Source: Natrinema caseinilyticum
Lineage (GTDB): Archaea; Halobacteriota; Halobacteria; Halobacteriales; Natrialbaceae
NCBI RefSeq assembly: GCF_024227435.1
Contig: NZ_CP100445.1
Coordinates: forward strand, 558,001-622,000
Direction of reading: 5' to 3'
DNA: 64,000 nt
Position numbers and translations under genes: made by a program. Of this stretch, positions 1 to 9,154 are shown piece by piece. The notes under the pieces are model-generated. The model saw only the letters and a list, made by a program, of their open reading frames with translations, was not told where the DNA came from and searched no databases. The first letter of the stretch is position 1, and every line of letters begins with the position of its first letter.

Positions 1-543
1 GGCGACGCGAGCGTTCTCGGCCTCCCGACGAGTTACGGAATGGGCCTCGGCCTGTTCGCGACTCGAGACGATTTCCTTCGACAGGTTCCCGGCCGACTCG
101 TCGGCGTCAGCGAGGACGCGACCGGTCGGCGCGCGTACACGTTGACGTTACAGACGCGCGAACAGCACATCCGGCGCGAACGCGCGACGAGCAACATCTG
201 TACGAACCAGGCCTGGGTCGCGCTCCGGACCGCGATGCACGCCGCCGTCCTCGGCCCGAGCGGGCTGGTCGACCTCGCGACGCGCGGCGTCGAACGAGCG
301 GAGGACCTCGCGGCGCGACTCGACGACCTCGTCGGCGTGAAAGCGCCGGTCAACGACCGACGTCACATCCGAGAGTTCGTCGCGCACGTCGACCAGCCCG
401 CGCGGGCCGTCGCAGACGAACTCGAGCGCCGCGGCTTCGCGGTACACGTCGTCGGTGACCACGAGATTCAGGTCTGCGTGGCCGGCGTCACCGACGAGCA
501 ACTCGATCGGTTCGTCGCGGTCTTCGAGGAGGTGGTTCGATGA
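1..543 (+). CDS. gcvPA: Glycine dehydrogenase (decarboxylating) subunit 1, C-terminal part
   Basis: The open frame runs in from the left edge, so the N-terminus is missing; the Met at 40 is internal. It encodes the C-terminal part of the alpha subunit of the two-subunit P-protein of the glycine cleavage system, which decarboxylates glycine with PLP and passes the aminomethyl group to lipoyl H-protein. The visible stretch with [19 protein letters not shown] and [10 protein letters not shown] is typical of the family and lies near the end of the fold-type I domain. The stop overlaps the gcvPB start (ATGA at 540-543), so the two subunits are translationally coupled. The identification rests on these motifs and on the neighbour. 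Confidence 0.93.
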   Translation, partial: GDASVLGLPTSYGMGLGLFATRDDFLRQVPGRLVGVSEDATGRRAYTLTLQTREQHIRRERATSNICTNQAWVALRTAMHAAVLGPSGLVDLATRGVERAEDLAARLDDLVGVKAPVNDRRHIREFVAHVDQPARAVADELERRGFAVHVVGDHEIQVCVAGVTDEQLDRFVAVFEEVVR

Positions 544-2069
544 CCGCCGACCGAACGGACGGGTCCGAGTCCGGGCGGTCGCGATACGACCAGGCACGCT
601 ATCTCGAAAACGGCGAGTACGAACCCCTGCTTTCGGAGAAAAACCTGACGCGCGTCGAGATCGGAGCGGACACGGACGACGGTGACGGATCCGACGAGGG
701 TAGCGGGGACGGCGGTGGGCCGCTTCCCGACGATCTGACGCGGGATTCCCTCGAGTTCCCCGAACTCTCCGAGCCCGAATTAGCACGCCACTACACGCGT
801 CTCTCCCAGATGATCTACGGAATCGATAGCGGTCCGTATCCGCTCGGGTCCTGTACGATGAAGTACAACCCGAAGTTCACGGAGGACGTCGCGGCGCTGC
901 CGGCGGCGGCCGTCCACCCCGACCGGTCCGAAGAGTCGATCCAGGGAACCCTCGAGGTCCTCGCTCGGTTGCAGGACTACCTCGCCAGAATCGGCGGGAT
1001 GGACGCTGTGACGCTCCAGCCACCCGCGGGCGCAGCCGGCGAGTTCGTCGGCATTCGTGTCGCCACGGCCTACCACGAGCACAGCGGCGAGGGCCACCGG
1101 AACGAAGTCATCATTCCCGAAAGCGCCCACGGGACGAACTTCGCGAGCGCCGCACTCGGGGGGTACGACGTCGTCTCGCTGCCCAGCGACGACGAGGGCC
1201 GGGTCGATCTCGAGGCGCTCGAGGCCGCCCTGTCGGAGAATACGGCGGCGCTCATGCTGACCAATCCGAACACCCTCGGCCTGTTCGAACGCGACATCGA
1301 CGCGATAGCGGACATGGTCCACGACGCCGGCGGATTGCTGTACTACGACGGCGCGAATCTGAACGCGCTGCTCGGCCGTGCGCGACCGGGCGATATGGGA
1401 TTCGACGTGATGCACTACAACGTCCACAAGACGTTCGCGACGCCCCACGGGGGCGGCGGACCGGGTGCGGGTCCGGTCGGCGTCGTCGAGGAACTGGCAC
1501 CGTTCCTCCCCGCGCCGCGCGTTCGAATCCGCGACGACGGATCGAAGTCCGGTGAACCGATCTACGAGCGGTTCGAACCCGAACACACTATCGGGAAGGT
1601 CCACGGGTTCGACGGCAACTGGCTGGTGCTGCTCAAAACGTTCGCCTACATCGCCCGCCTCGGAGACGAGGGACTCGCTGACGCGAGCGCGTCCGCCGTC
1701 CTGAACGCCAACTACCTCGCCGAACGGATCGAGTACGACATCCCCTACAGTCCGTTTCACCACGAGTTCGTCGCCAGCGCCGGCGACCAAGACGCCGCCG
1801 ACGTGGCGAAACGAATGCTCGACTACGGCGTCCACCCGCCGACGACCAAATGGCCCGAGATCGTCCCCGAGGCGCTGATGACCGAGCCGACCGAAGTCGA
1901 AAGCAAAGCCACCCTCGACCGACTCGCCGCCGCGTTCAACGCGGTCTACGAGGAGACCGACGAGACCCTGGAGGACGCGCCCGAACGAACCACCGCGCGC
2001 CGGATCGATCAGACCAGCGCCGCGCGAACGCCGCGGCTGTCGTGGCAAGCACTGTCGGACGAGTCCTGA
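540..2069 (+). CDS. gcvPB: Glycine dehydrogenase (decarboxylating) subunit 2
   Basis: This 509-residue protein is the catalytic beta subunit of the split glycine decarboxylase. The PLP lysine is Lys297 in [16 protein letters not shown], the glycine-rich block that follows is the family signature, and [11 protein letters not shown] near residue 105 is also conserved. The N-terminal 60 residues are an acidic, low-complexity haloarchaeal extension. The start overlaps the gcvPA stop by four bases, so both are in one operon. The C-terminal tail of about 30 residues is variable. A 422-residue reading frame on the opposite strand is a shadow of GC-rich codon use. Confidence 0.96.
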   Translation: MTADRTDGSESGRSRYDQARYLENGEYEPLLSEKNLTRVEIGADTDDGDGSDEGSGDGGGPLPDDLTRDSLEFPELSEPELARHYTRLSQMIYGIDSGPYPLGSCTMKYNPKFTEDVAALPAAAVHPDRSEESIQGTLEVLARLQDYLARIGGMDAVTLQPPAGAAGEFVGIRVATAYHEHSGEGHRNEVIIPESAHGTNFASAALGGYDVVSLPSDDEGRVDLEALEAALSENTAALMLTNPNTLGLFERDIDAIADMVHDAGGLLYYDGANLNALLGRARPGDMGFDVMHYNVHKTFATPHGGGGPGAGPVGVVEELAPFLPAPRVRIRDDGSKSGEPIYERFEPEHTIGKVHGFDGNWLVLLKTFAYIARLGDEGLADASASAVLNANYLAERIEYDIPYSPFHHEFVASAGDQDAADVAKRMLDYGVHPPTTKWPEIVPEALMTEPTEVESKATLDRLAAAFNAVYEETDETLEDAPERTTARRIDQTSAARTPRLSWQALSDES

Positions 2070-2535
2070 CTGCGGGGCCGACGTTCGGGTCCGCCAGCTA
2101 GTTTCACTCTCCCGTCCCCGTGAGCGATTCTGGAACCGGCACGCCCCGGTAAACGTCTCTGCAGCGCCTCCAAAGAGCGATTCGGGACTGCGTAGCCGTG
2201 TTCGGATCTCCCGCGACGCCGCGTACGCGTCTCATCCGCAGCCGCGAACGTGACGTCCGACGGGGAGCGCCGACCGGAGCCACGCGCGTCGCCCGTCGAT
2301 CGAGTCGTCGTTCCGGCCCGTTTGCCGGTCTCGTGGGGGTGCCAGTCGCCACCCGTCTTTGGTATAGTATTCGAGACCGATCGCGTCGTCCCGACCTGTA
2401 ACTATCAGCGGTTACGGCGGAATCGACAACCGACCACTGACAAGTGTAGACATACGTATATTTTAACCGATATCGGTTTCGTTCGTATTTCCGATAGGGA
2501 AAACTTTTCGACGTGTCCACTCATTTCTACCAACC
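2070..2535. other. Intergenic region without a supported gene
   Basis: Between the gcvPB stop and the aldehyde dehydrogenase start both strands contain only arginine-rich chance reading frames. The last 90 bases turn AT-rich and hold the promoter-operator described at 2455-2478. Confidence 0.6.
2455..2478 (+). promoter_or_regulatory. TATA box joined to a 14-bp palindrome (putative promoter/operator)
   Basis: An AT-rich archaeal TATA-like element (around 2457-2466) runs straight into a perfect 14-bp palindrome, AACCGATATCGGTT, at 2465-2478. The aldehyde dehydrogenase starts at 2536, giving a leader of about 30-40 bases. A dyad abutting the TATA box is where a dimeric repressor would block TBP/TFB binding, so substrate-controlled expression is likely. 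The regulator is unknown. Confidence 0.5.
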
Positions 2536-4053
2536 ATGTCTAGTCAGACAAATTCGGCCGACGATCACCTGACGGAGGTATCCGAGCGTCACCGAGAGAC
2601 AGCTGATGCCGTCCTCCCCGAACACACCTCGCTCTACATCGGCGGCGAGTTCACGGGTTCGGACGGCGGCGAGACGTTCGCGACGACCGATCCGACGACG
2701 AACCAGGACCTCGCGTCCGTCGCTCGCGGAACCGAGGCCGACGTGAATCGCGCTGTCGACGCCGCCTGGGACGCATTCGATACGGAATGGTCGGGGTACG
2801 ACGCCGGTGACCGCCAGCGTGTGCTCCTCGAGATCGCCGAGGCGATCGACGCCCACACCGAGGAACTCGCACAGTTAGAGACGCTCGATAACGGAAAACC
2901 GATCACGGAGGCGACGATCGACGTTCGCTCGTCCGCCGAGCAGTTCCGATACTTCGCGGGAATCGTTCGGGAAAACAGCGGCGAGACGATGACCGACGAC
3001 ACGCGGTACGGACAGGTCGTCTCCGAACCGTACGGCGTCGTCGGCCAGATCATCCCGTGGAACTTCCCGCTGATGATGGCGTCGTGGAAACTGGCACCAG
3101 CGCTCGCCGCCGGTAACTGTACGGTGTTGAAACCGGCCGAGCAAACGCCCCTCTCGGCGCTTCGACTCGCCGAACTGATCGACGATATCGTTCCCGACGG
3201 CGTCGTCAACATCGTCACCGGATTCGGCGACGAGGCCGGGGAACCGCTGACTCGCCATCCCGACGTTCGAAAAGTCGCGTTCACCGGCTCGACGGCCGTC
3301 GGAAAACAAGTGATGAAGAACGCGGCCGAAAACGTGACCGACATCACGCTCGAACTCGGCGGCAAGAGCCCCATCGTCATCTTCCCGGACGTCGACGTCG
3401 CGAAGGCGACCCAGCTCATCTCCGCCGCGATTTTCTACAACACCGGCGAGTGCTGCGAGGCCGGATCGCGGCTGTTCGTCCACGAGGACGTTGCCGACGG
3501 CCTCCTCGAGGCGCTCGTCGACGGGATCGACGCGATGACGATCGGCGATCCGTTACTCGAGGAAACGGACCTCGGCCCGAAGGTTTCGACGGAGCAGGTC
3601 GATCGAACGCTCGAGTATCTCGACGCAGCGCGTGACGCCGGCGGCGAGTTCCTCGTCGGTGGCGACAGTCCCGACGATGCGGCCCTTTCCGAGGGCTGTT
3701 ACGTGGAACCGACCCTCATCGAAGGTCTCGATCACGATCACTCTGCCGTCCAGGAGGAGATTTTCGGCCCGGTCCTCGAGGTGTTCCGCTGGGACGACTA
3801 CGAGACGATGATGGAGTTGGCGAACGACGTCGACTACGGTCTCGCCGGTGGTGTGATCACCGACGACATCGGCCAGGCGAATCGAGCGGCACGGGACATC
3901 GAAGCCGGATATATCTGGATAAACAGCTATCACGACCTCGCTCCCGGTCTTCCGTTCGGCGGCTACAAACAGTCCGGAATCGGCCGCGAACTCAGCGCCG
4001 ACACTCTCGATCACTACCAGCAGACGAAAACGATCAATCTCTCGCTCCGCTGA
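2536..4053 (+). CDS. NAD(P)+-dependent aldehyde dehydrogenase
   Basis: 505 residues, the usual length of the soluble ALDH superfamily, close to the betaine/retinal aldehyde dehydrogenase branch. It oxidises an aldehyde to the acid in the cytoplasm. Visible motifs are the NAD-binding IIPWNFPLMM and FTGSTAVGK, the general-base glutamate in LELGGKSP (Glu273), and the catalytic cysteine in NTGECCEAGSR (Cys306 or Cys307). The C-terminal FGGYKQSGIGRE loop is also present. It stands alone, with its own promoter and palindrome upstream. The substrate cannot be fixed from sequence. Confidence 0.93.
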   Translation: MSSQTNSADDHLTEVSERHRETADAVLPEHTSLYIGGEFTGSDGGETFATTDPTTNQDLASVARGTEADVNRAVDAAWDAFDTEWSGYDAGDRQRVLLEIAEAIDAHTEELAQLETLDNGKPITEATIDVRSSAEQFRYFAGIVRENSGETMTDDTRYGQVVSEPYGVVGQIIPWNFPLMMASWKLAPALAAGNCTVLKPAEQTPLSALRLAELIDDIVPDGVVNIVTGFGDEAGEPLTRHPDVRKVAFTGSTAVGKQVMKNAAENVTDITLELGGKSPIVIFPDVDVAKATQLISAAIFYNTGECCEAGSRLFVHEDVADGLLEALVDGIDAMTIGDPLLEETDLGPKVSTEQVDRTLEYLDAARDAGGEFLVGGDSPDDAALSEGCYVEPTLIEGLDHDHSAVQEEIFGPVLEVFRWDDYETMMELANDVDYGLAGGVITDDIGQANRAARDIEAGYIWINSYHDLAPGLPFGGYKQSGIGRELSADTLDHYQQTKTINLSLR

Positions 4054-4501
4054 GGGCGGCTGTCACGCCCTCGTCGGTGCCTGTGCTGTACCCACCGCCT
4101 GCGGTCTCCGCAGCGGCCTGCCGTTTTCTCGCCCCCTCGCGGTCTCCGCTGCCGGTTGTCGTTTCTCGCCCTCTCGCGGTCTCCGCAACGACCTGCCGCT
4201 TTCGCTGTCGCCGCCCCATCTCCGCTGTCGCCGCCCCGCCTCTCGGTCGACCGACGTTCGATTACCAGTTCTCTCCGAGTGCCGTTCGTTCCGAGACGCA
4301 CCGGCGACTCGAGTGACGGCCGAGTCGCGACGGACGGCGATACGGCGGTGGCAAATTCGCTGCTCGAGCGAACCCGATCTCGGCGGGTCGACGGACGTCC
4401 GTCACGCGGCGACGAAACGACCGAGAACATCGTGAGCTGAATCGCCGACAGACGCTGTCCGCTCCGCGACAGCGACCGCCGAAAACCGGCGAAAAACGAG
4501 C
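4054..4501. other. Intergenic region with degenerate tandem repeats
   Basis: No convincing gene. The first 170 bases are made of short imperfect repeats (listed separately). The remainder is GC-rich DNA with chance reading frames of arginine- and proline-rich composition. Confidence 0.55.
4101..4243. repeat. Degenerate tandem repeats, ~37-38 bp unit, then a ~20 bp unit
   Basis: The core GCGGTCTCCGC recurs at 4101, 4139 and 4176, giving a unit of 37-38 bp whose remaining bases (CTGCCG, TTTCTCGCC) are similar but imperfect. Immediately after, a unit of about 20 bp (GCTGTCGCCGCCCC) occurs twice near 4205 and 4225. There are no spacers and no cas genes, so this is not CRISPR. It could be replication slippage or a structured transcript end. 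Confidence 0.6.
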
Positions 4502-4678
4502 CTACGCGGTACTCGAGTCGATGACGGTCCCGTCGTCACGAATCTGTACGAACCCGTAGTCGCAGTCGGGGCAGTGCCACTTTATTTTCTCCCCGAGGTG
4601 GAGGGTCGTACTGGCGGCACGGTAAAACGTCTTCTCGCCCCCGCAGTTGGGGCACTCGTGATCGAGTTCCAGAGTCAT
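4502..4678 (-). CDS. Small zinc-ribbon protein (58 residues)
   Basis: This frame encodes a 58-residue protein with two knuckles, CPNCGG and CPDCDYG, 27 residues apart, the pattern of a single treble-clef zinc ribbon. Small CxxC proteins of this kind are abundant in haloarchaea; most have no assigned role, and some affect biofilm or stress phenotypes. The ATG at 4678 is the first in frame, and the gene runs divergently from the cobalamin adenosyltransferase with about 140 bases between them. The codon pattern and the conserved Cys pairs make it real despite its size. Confidence 0.75.
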   Translation of the reverse strand: MTLELDHECPNCGGEKTFYRAASTTLHLGEKIKWHCPDCDYGFVQIRDDGTVIDSSTA

Positions 4679-4821
4679 GCGACGGGATAGTGAACCGAGC
4701 GAGTTTAACGTATTGATTCGGCCGGCGCTCCGACCGTCGCCGCGTCGCTACTCCCGCATTCGAACCGTCGTGCTGTCCGGGCGACGCGGAAGTTAAGTGG
4801 AACCCGTCCGTCGGTTCCGGC

Positions 4822-5355
4822 ATGTCCATCTATACCGGTCGCGGCGACGAAGGGGAGACGGACCTTCGAGATATGACCCGCGTCTCGAAGGCGAGCGCCC
4901 GCATCGAGGCCTACGGGACCGTCGACGAACTGAACGCCCTGATCGGCACCGTTCGACCGACCGACTACGACGACGTCGACGACCGGCTGGCGGAGATTCA
5001 GAACCACCTGCACGTCGTGCAGGCCGATTTCGCGAACCCCAATCCGGACGAGGACGACCCCGCGATCCGCCCCGATCACGTCGTCACCGTCGAGGACTGG
5101 ATCGACGACTACGACGCGGAACTCGAGCCGCTGACCTCCTTTATCCTGCCGACCGGCAGCGAACACGGAGCGGCGCTCCACCACGCACGAACGGTCTGTC
5201 GTCGCGCCGAACGGCGTGCCGTGGCACTCGCATCGGAAGAGGAGATCAACGAGGACGCGGTCCAGTATCTCAACCGGCTCTCGGACGGCCTGTTCACGAT
5301 CGCGCGCGTCGTCAACGCTCGCGACGGCGTGCCTGAGGACGCACCGGATTACTAG
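4822..5355 (+). CDS. Corrinoid adenosyltransferase, PduO type
   Basis: 177 residues. It transfers the adenosyl group from ATP to cob(I)alamin to make coenzyme B12. The family's N-terminal ATP loop (YTGRGDEGETDL), the segment VSKASARIEAYGTVDELNA and the C-terminal helix RTVCRRAERRAVAL, which carries the catalytic arginine and glutamate, are all present. The family works as a trimer with its active sites between subunits. The start ATG is the only one before the ATP loop. It is a single gene, next to a tRNA rather than to other cobamide genes. Confidence 0.92.
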   Translation: MSIYTGRGDEGETDLRDMTRVSKASARIEAYGTVDELNALIGTVRPTDYDDVDDRLAEIQNHLHVVQADFANPNPDEDDPAIRPDHVVTVEDWIDDYDAELEPLTSFILPTGSEHGAALHHARTVCRRAERRAVALASEEEINEDAVQYLNRLSDGLFTIARVVNARDGVPEDAPDY

Positions 5356-5875
5356 CAATCCGGTGCGGCCGGTCGAGCGCGTTGGTCGCCGCCGATTCCG
5401 GCCCGAGAGTATTCTTCGTGACCAGCCCGGTCGATGGCTCGGTCGATAAGGTCTCGAGTCAGAATAGAGGGGTCGAATTCTGGTCGCACGTGCAACTCAT
5501 CGGTTCCGGTTTCGACAACCGAACCACATTCTCGTCCGCGCCACGTCTGCGAGAATTACACGAACGAACGCCTCGACGTCAGCAGATCCCACTTTCGAGC
5601 CACTGCACACGCCCAGGTCGGCGTAATGGACGTCCTCGAGTCGGTCGCCGACCGCGTACGAGTCCGACGCGGACGTCCCACGACTGCCGAACCCGAACCG
5701 ACTCGAGTCGACCGTGTTCGCGAGGACGCGAGGGTGCTCGAGCGGCGAGCGGACGCGCGGGCTCGAACCGCACTCACCGGTGTGCGAACCCGGGTCGGGT
5801 CGAGCCGCTCGAGTGCGCCCGACGACGAGCGGTGAAAGGAAGCCTTAAGTCCAACGCACGGGTACCGCCTCGTGC
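5356..5875. other. Intergenic region upstream of tRNA-Val
   Basis: About 520 bases with no supported protein gene. The longest frames are Arg/Ser-rich with no motif and no start signal. The tRNA promoter lies at its right end. Confidence 0.6.
5841..5850 (+). promoter_or_regulatory. tRNA promoter box
   Basis: AGCCTTAAGT is centred about 30 bases before the mature 5' end of tRNA-Val, the position and CTTAAG-like form common for haloarchaeal stable-RNA promoters. Confidence 0.65.
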
Positions 5876-5950
5876 GGGTTGGTGATCTAGTCCGGTTATG
5901 ATACCTCCTTCACACGGAGGAAGTCGGCAGTTCAAATCTGCCCCAACCCA
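5876..5950 (+). tRNA. tRNA-Val (anticodon CAC)
   Basis: A complete cloverleaf: acceptor GGGTTGG (5876-5882) pairs perfectly with CCAACCC (5943-5949), with discriminator A at 5950. The T arm is GGCAG-TTCAAAT-CTGCC (5926-5942), and the anticodon arm CTCCTTCACACGGAG reads CAC, valine. CCA is not encoded and there is no intron. Everything to its right looks accessory, so its 3' end is a plausible integration site, although no second copy of the 3' end is visible in this window. Confidence 0.96.
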
Positions 5951-6112
5951 TACGAACTACGTACGGATTGTAACCGTACTTCTTCTGGCGTTCTAGGCCT
6001 TGTACCGGCCGGATCGGCATTTTGGGTAGGGTTTCGGGATCGTAGAACCCACTCAGGTGTTGCACGGGGGTCGTCTCCGTCTGGGAATCCGGGTAAATGG
6101 ATTACGTCAGGG

Positions 6113-6121
6113 GATATAAAA
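6113..6121 (+). promoter_or_regulatory. TATA box of small ORF
   Basis: GATATAAAA lies about 24-28 bases before the ATG at 6142, the spacing expected for a leaderless haloarchaeal transcript. Confidence 0.5.
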
Positions 6122-6141
6122 ATTCGGCCCTCATCGGGGCT

Positions 6142-6267
6142 ATGACCAACAGCACTCGATCGAGACCCAAGACGCGTTTGACAGAGACAACGGCAGACAG
6201 CCCGGTCAAGCCGCACGGGTTTAGATGGTCGCCGACCTGTCGATCATTCTCGCTAACAGATATATGA
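6142..6267 (+). CDS. Small basic ORF (41 residues), possibly a gene remnant
   Basis: The frame opens at an ATG correctly spaced behind a strong TATA box and encodes 41 residues beginning MTNSTRSRPKTRLTETTADS. It ends directly against the 3' end of the convergent lipoprotein gene. No motif is recognisable. The good promoter and abrupt stop suggest either a genuine short peptide or the N-terminal stub of a longer gene cut by rearrangement at the edge of the tRNA-linked island. Confidence 0.35.
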   Translation: MTNSTRSRPKTRLTETTADSPVKPHGFRWSPTCRSFSLTDI

Positions 6268-6884
6268 TCAAGTGTCCGCGCCGTCAGCGTCCTCTTCGTA
6301 GAACTCGGCGGCCTCCTCAGCCGTCGAGGTTGACGTCTCGAACGGTTCGTCAGCACCGTGCTCAATGTAGCGGACTTCGAATGTCTCTGGCCGAGAGTTG
6401 GCGTTGTAAGCGTATTTGCCGAGAAGCACGCTAATTACGATTCGTTCACCGACGAATTCACCAGCAGCGTACGCCGTCTCGTTGAGACCCTCGTCGTCGT
6501 CCTGGTCAGTGTAGCCCTCTGGGTACTCAACTACCATTTCGGCCTCATTCCCATCGTCAGTATAGCTGATGATCTCGCCCTCGATGTTTAGTTCATCGTC
6601 TTCTTCAGAGTTGTTTACATCTCGATACCTTCGAGAAGGTTCTCAAGCGCCTCTTCATGCCGTTCCTCAGGGACATCCACCTCGAAATCGTACGCGTCAA
6701 GACCGACGCTGTCGTCGGCCCCGTTGTCCTGCGCATCCGATTCGTCCTCGGACCCTACGGGCTCGCCACCATTCGTCTCGCTCTCTGAATCGGGTCCGTC
6801 CGTCGGTGACGTGTCCAGACAACCTGCGAGACCGATCCCTCCAGTGAGAGCTAAAAGTGACCGTCGGGACACTCGGCGTGGCAT
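6268..6884 (-). pseudogene. Secreted lipoprotein-like gene split by a frameshift
   Basis: The 5' part (6615-6884) starts MPRRVSRRSLLALTGG and has a twin-arginine-like stretch and a haloarchaeal lipobox (GGIGLAGC), then an acidic linker and a helical segment ending at a TAA. In the next frame, without an obvious start, an acidic, beta-rich region continues (VNNSEEDDELNIEGEIISY to the stop at 6268). Joined by one frameshift near 6615 they would give a typical lipoprotein of about 200 residues. The alternative is two genes, the second starting at the ATG at 6537. The upstream minus-strand TATA-like AATACTTATC fits the MPRR start, so I discarded the longer upstream extension. Confidence 0.55.
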
Positions 6885-7218
6885 GCCCCCAACTTCTCGA
6901 AAAAGTGTGATAAGTATTGACAACATAGAGCCCACTCGAATCAACATGTGCCTCAACCCCATCTTCGACGCGCGATTCGAGATTCCGAAGGTGCTGACGG
7001 CCGCGTTCGGTCGGCCGATCAGGAAACTTCGCAACTCCGTTCTCGACGTGTGTACACGACTTTATCTTAACCTATATGGGTAACTCGTCTCTATCAGTGA
7101 GGAAGAAATCGGTTCAGCCGTGGTCGGGAAGCTGTAGTTCCCGCTTGTGAACGTCGTACTCCTCAAAAGCAGCAATCGCACTGGCCGCCACCCAACAGTT
7201 GAGGCTATGGATCACTAA
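6885..7218. other. Intergenic region with a possible gene tail
   Basis: No complete gene. On the minus strand about 7114-7200 reads as a plausible protein end (AASAIAAFEEYDVHKRE and so on) that then loses sense inside the next gene. It may be the 3' remnant of a lost gene. A TATA-like ACTTTATCTTAACC lies near 7060. Confidence 0.35.
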
Positions 7219-8484
7219 TTGCAACCGATACCTGTGTCGAACACTGACCGGCAGCACGACCTCGTCGTCTGGGGGGCCACTGGCGTCGCTGGCCGCCTCG
7301 TCGCCGAGTATCTCACTGTACAGTATACACCGGACCAGCTCTCGCTCGCACTCGGCGGTCGCAGCGAAAGTCGACTTCAAGAAGTGGAAACAGCGCTCGG
7401 AAAACGGCGTTCTGCGTGGGATGACATCCCGATCGTTCTCGGCGACGCGACCGAGCCGGAAAGTCTTCACGCCATCGCCGAAGACACGCGTGTCGTTTGT
7501 ACGACAGTCGGCCCGTACACGACGTATGGCACACCACTCGTCGAGGCATGCATCGCCGCCGAAACGGACTATTGTGATCTGACGGGCGAGGTGAACTGGG
7601 TGCGGGAGATGATCGACCGATACCACGACGACGCAGTCGAGGCAGGCACTCGAATCGTCCACAGCTGTGGGTTCGACTCGATCCCCAGTGATCTCGGTAC
7701 GAAACTCGTTCAATCGTTCGCCATCGACGAGTTCGGGACGCCGTGTGATATGGCACACATCTACCTGGAGGACAGTCGCGGGAGCGTGAGCGGTGGCACG
7801 ATGGCCAGTGCACTCGAAGTGTTTCGCGCCGCGTCGACCGACCCGCTGGCCCAGCAGACGCTTCGGAACCCCTACTCGTTGGCACCGAAAGGTGAGCGCG
7901 ACGGCGTCGATCCGGGCGCACAGTCCGGACCGAAAAAGGACCTACTCCGATCGGTGTGGACGGCTCCGTCGCCGATGGCGATGATGAACGAACGAGTCGT
8001 TCGACGCAGCAACGCGCTGCTCGGGTATCCGTGGGGGCGTGAGTTCGAGTGCACAGAAGTGCTGCTCCTGGGCGACGGCCTCGGCGGCCTGGCACGTGCA
8101 ACCGCTGTCTGGGCGGGGCTCACGGTCGCTACTGCTGGGATGGCGTTCGGACCGACACGAGAAGGACTCCGTCGATTCGTGTTTCCGGATCCGGGCGAGG
8201 GGCCGACGAGAGAACAGATCGAAAACGGGTATTTCACCGTCCGCGTACTCGGCCGTGGGACCGCCACTGACGGCCCGTTCGTCGTGGAGAGTCGGATTGG
8301 CGCCGATTGGGATCCGGGGTACGGTGCGACCGCGAGAATGCTCAGCGAGGCTGGGATGTGCCTGGTGCGCGACCAGACCGACTCACCGCTCGCGGGTGGG
8401 ATTCTCACGCCGGCCTCAGGTATCGGTGACCCGCTTGCTGACAGGCTTCGCCAGGCGGGACTGGATGTGGCGGTTGACGTGTGA
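7219..8484 (+). CDS. Saccharopine dehydrogenase-like / trans-acting enoyl reductase family protein
   Basis: 421 residues with an N-terminal Rossmann fold (DLVVWGATGVAGRLVAEYL at about 14-32) and the family blocks TVGPYTTYGTPLVEACIAA, DYCDLTGEVNWV and HSCGFDSIPSDLG. These are characteristic of the SCCPDH/Rv2449c-type reductases, whose best-studied members reduce lipid intermediates; the haloarchaeal substrate is unknown. The track frame opens at TTG 7219; a GTG at 7234 (VSNTDRQHDLVV) is an equally good start and sits closer to the fold. The hydrophobic stretch around residues 290-310 may contact membrane or lipid. Confidence 0.85.
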   Translation: MQPIPVSNTDRQHDLVVWGATGVAGRLVAEYLTVQYTPDQLSLALGGRSESRLQEVETALGKRRSAWDDIPIVLGDATEPESLHAIAEDTRVVCTTVGPYTTYGTPLVEACIAAETDYCDLTGEVNWVREMIDRYHDDAVEAGTRIVHSCGFDSIPSDLGTKLVQSFAIDEFGTPCDMAHIYLEDSRGSVSGGTMASALEVFRAASTDPLAQQTLRNPYSLAPKGERDGVDPGAQSGPKKDLLRSVWTAPSPMAMMNERVVRRSNALLGYPWGREFECTEVLLLGDGLGGLARATAVWAGLTVATAGMAFGPTREGLRRFVFPDPGEGPTREQIENGYFTVRVLGRGTATDGPFVVESRIGADWDPGYGATARMLSEAGMCLVRDQTDSPLAGGILTPASGIGDPLADRLRQAGLDVAVDV

Positions 8485-8691
8485 GATCGTCCGCCCGCGT
8501 AAGACGTTCAACGCTGCGTTCGCGTCACGATCACACTCAATTACTGAGGATTGGTAGGGCAGATTGCTCCCTGCGTTCAAAGAGTCGTCACGGCCACACA
8601 GCGGACACTCGACGGAGTCCTCTGTAAAGGCCGAAGTATCGGAGCCAACGAGACTTTCGCCGTGCGCGATCCACTGGCCGCTCTCGGTCAC
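8416..8691 (-). pseudogene. C-terminal remnant of a TnpB-like (IS1341/IS605) transposon nuclease
   Basis: The minus frame contains CPLCGR, then SSVIECDRDANAALNVLRGR, which resembles the C-terminal zinc finger and final RuvC aspartate region (C..C, DRDxNAAxN) of TnpB. The RuvC-I and RuvC-II parts and the N-terminus are missing. The tail overlaps the end of the reductase gene on the other strand. It is a dead fragment of an IS200/IS605-group element. Confidence 0.6.
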
Positions 8692-8736
8692 CGCTGGCGC
8701 CGTCCCCTCGCATGAGACTCCCGGCCAGTAACATTG

Positions 8737-9100
8737 CTATCCGGTGATCGATTCTAGTGCGAGTGTCCACTGCCCGCTCGCTTGGACTGTAATCCAACTG
8801 ATTCCTTCGGATTGTACAGTCGTTTCACCTTCGAACGTGCCTGAGTCAGTGAACGGAAACTCGCTGTAGTCTCCGTTCTGCGGGTAGATGTAAACGTCAA
8901 CCCAGCCTTCGCCCTCGTGTGTGAATGTGATCGTTTCTCTGCCACCGCCACTGAACTGGACAGGTCCGACGATTGTACTGCTTTGCCCTCGTATGTCATC
9001 GGGGGACTTGCCACCGGAAACTCGTCAGTCACGCGGGGTTGGACGAGCGTTAGGTCCCACTCGACTGCTGCTGGATCAGTAATGCCGGCCGTCGGTTCTA
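8737..9100 (-). pseudogene. Remnant of a secreted beta-domain protein, frame-broken
   Basis: Reading leftwards, one frame gives a coherent beta-rich segment: VGPVQFSGGGRETITFTHEG, then WVDVYIYPQNGDYSEF, GTFEGETTV and WITVQASGQWTLALE, ending at the stop 8737-8739. This pattern (a Gly-rich turn and a terminal G.WT.. strand) is common in haloarchaeal exported proteins. The upstream continuation (EVEPTAGITDPAAVEWDLTL) lies in another frame and no start is found, so the gene is truncated and shifted. Confidence 0.5.
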
Positions 9101-9154
9101 CTTCGAAGACGTGTAACAGAGAACACTATTATCTTGACCAGTGGAGGAAAACGT

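Noticed and set aside
780-2048. 422-residue frame on the minus strand opposite gcvPB
   Set aside because: It mirrors a well-supported enzyme, has no motif, and such long antisense frames are usual in GC-rich haloarchaeal genes.
4101-4243. Possible CRISPR array
   Set aside because: Repeats are imperfect and contiguous with no unique spacers, and no cas genes are nearby.
5434-5835. Arg-rich plus-strand frame before tRNA-Val
   Set aside because: Composition is not haloarchaeal (basic, Ser/Arg-rich), there is no start signal, and other frames look the same.
5926-5950. Duplicate of the tRNA-Val 3' end as an attR site
   Set aside because: I looked for the T-arm and acceptor sequence elsewhere in the window and did not see a second copy; it may lie outside.
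7114-7758. 214-residue minus frame with a plausible C-terminus
   Set aside because: Only the last about 30 residues look protein-like; the rest is antisense of the reductase gene.
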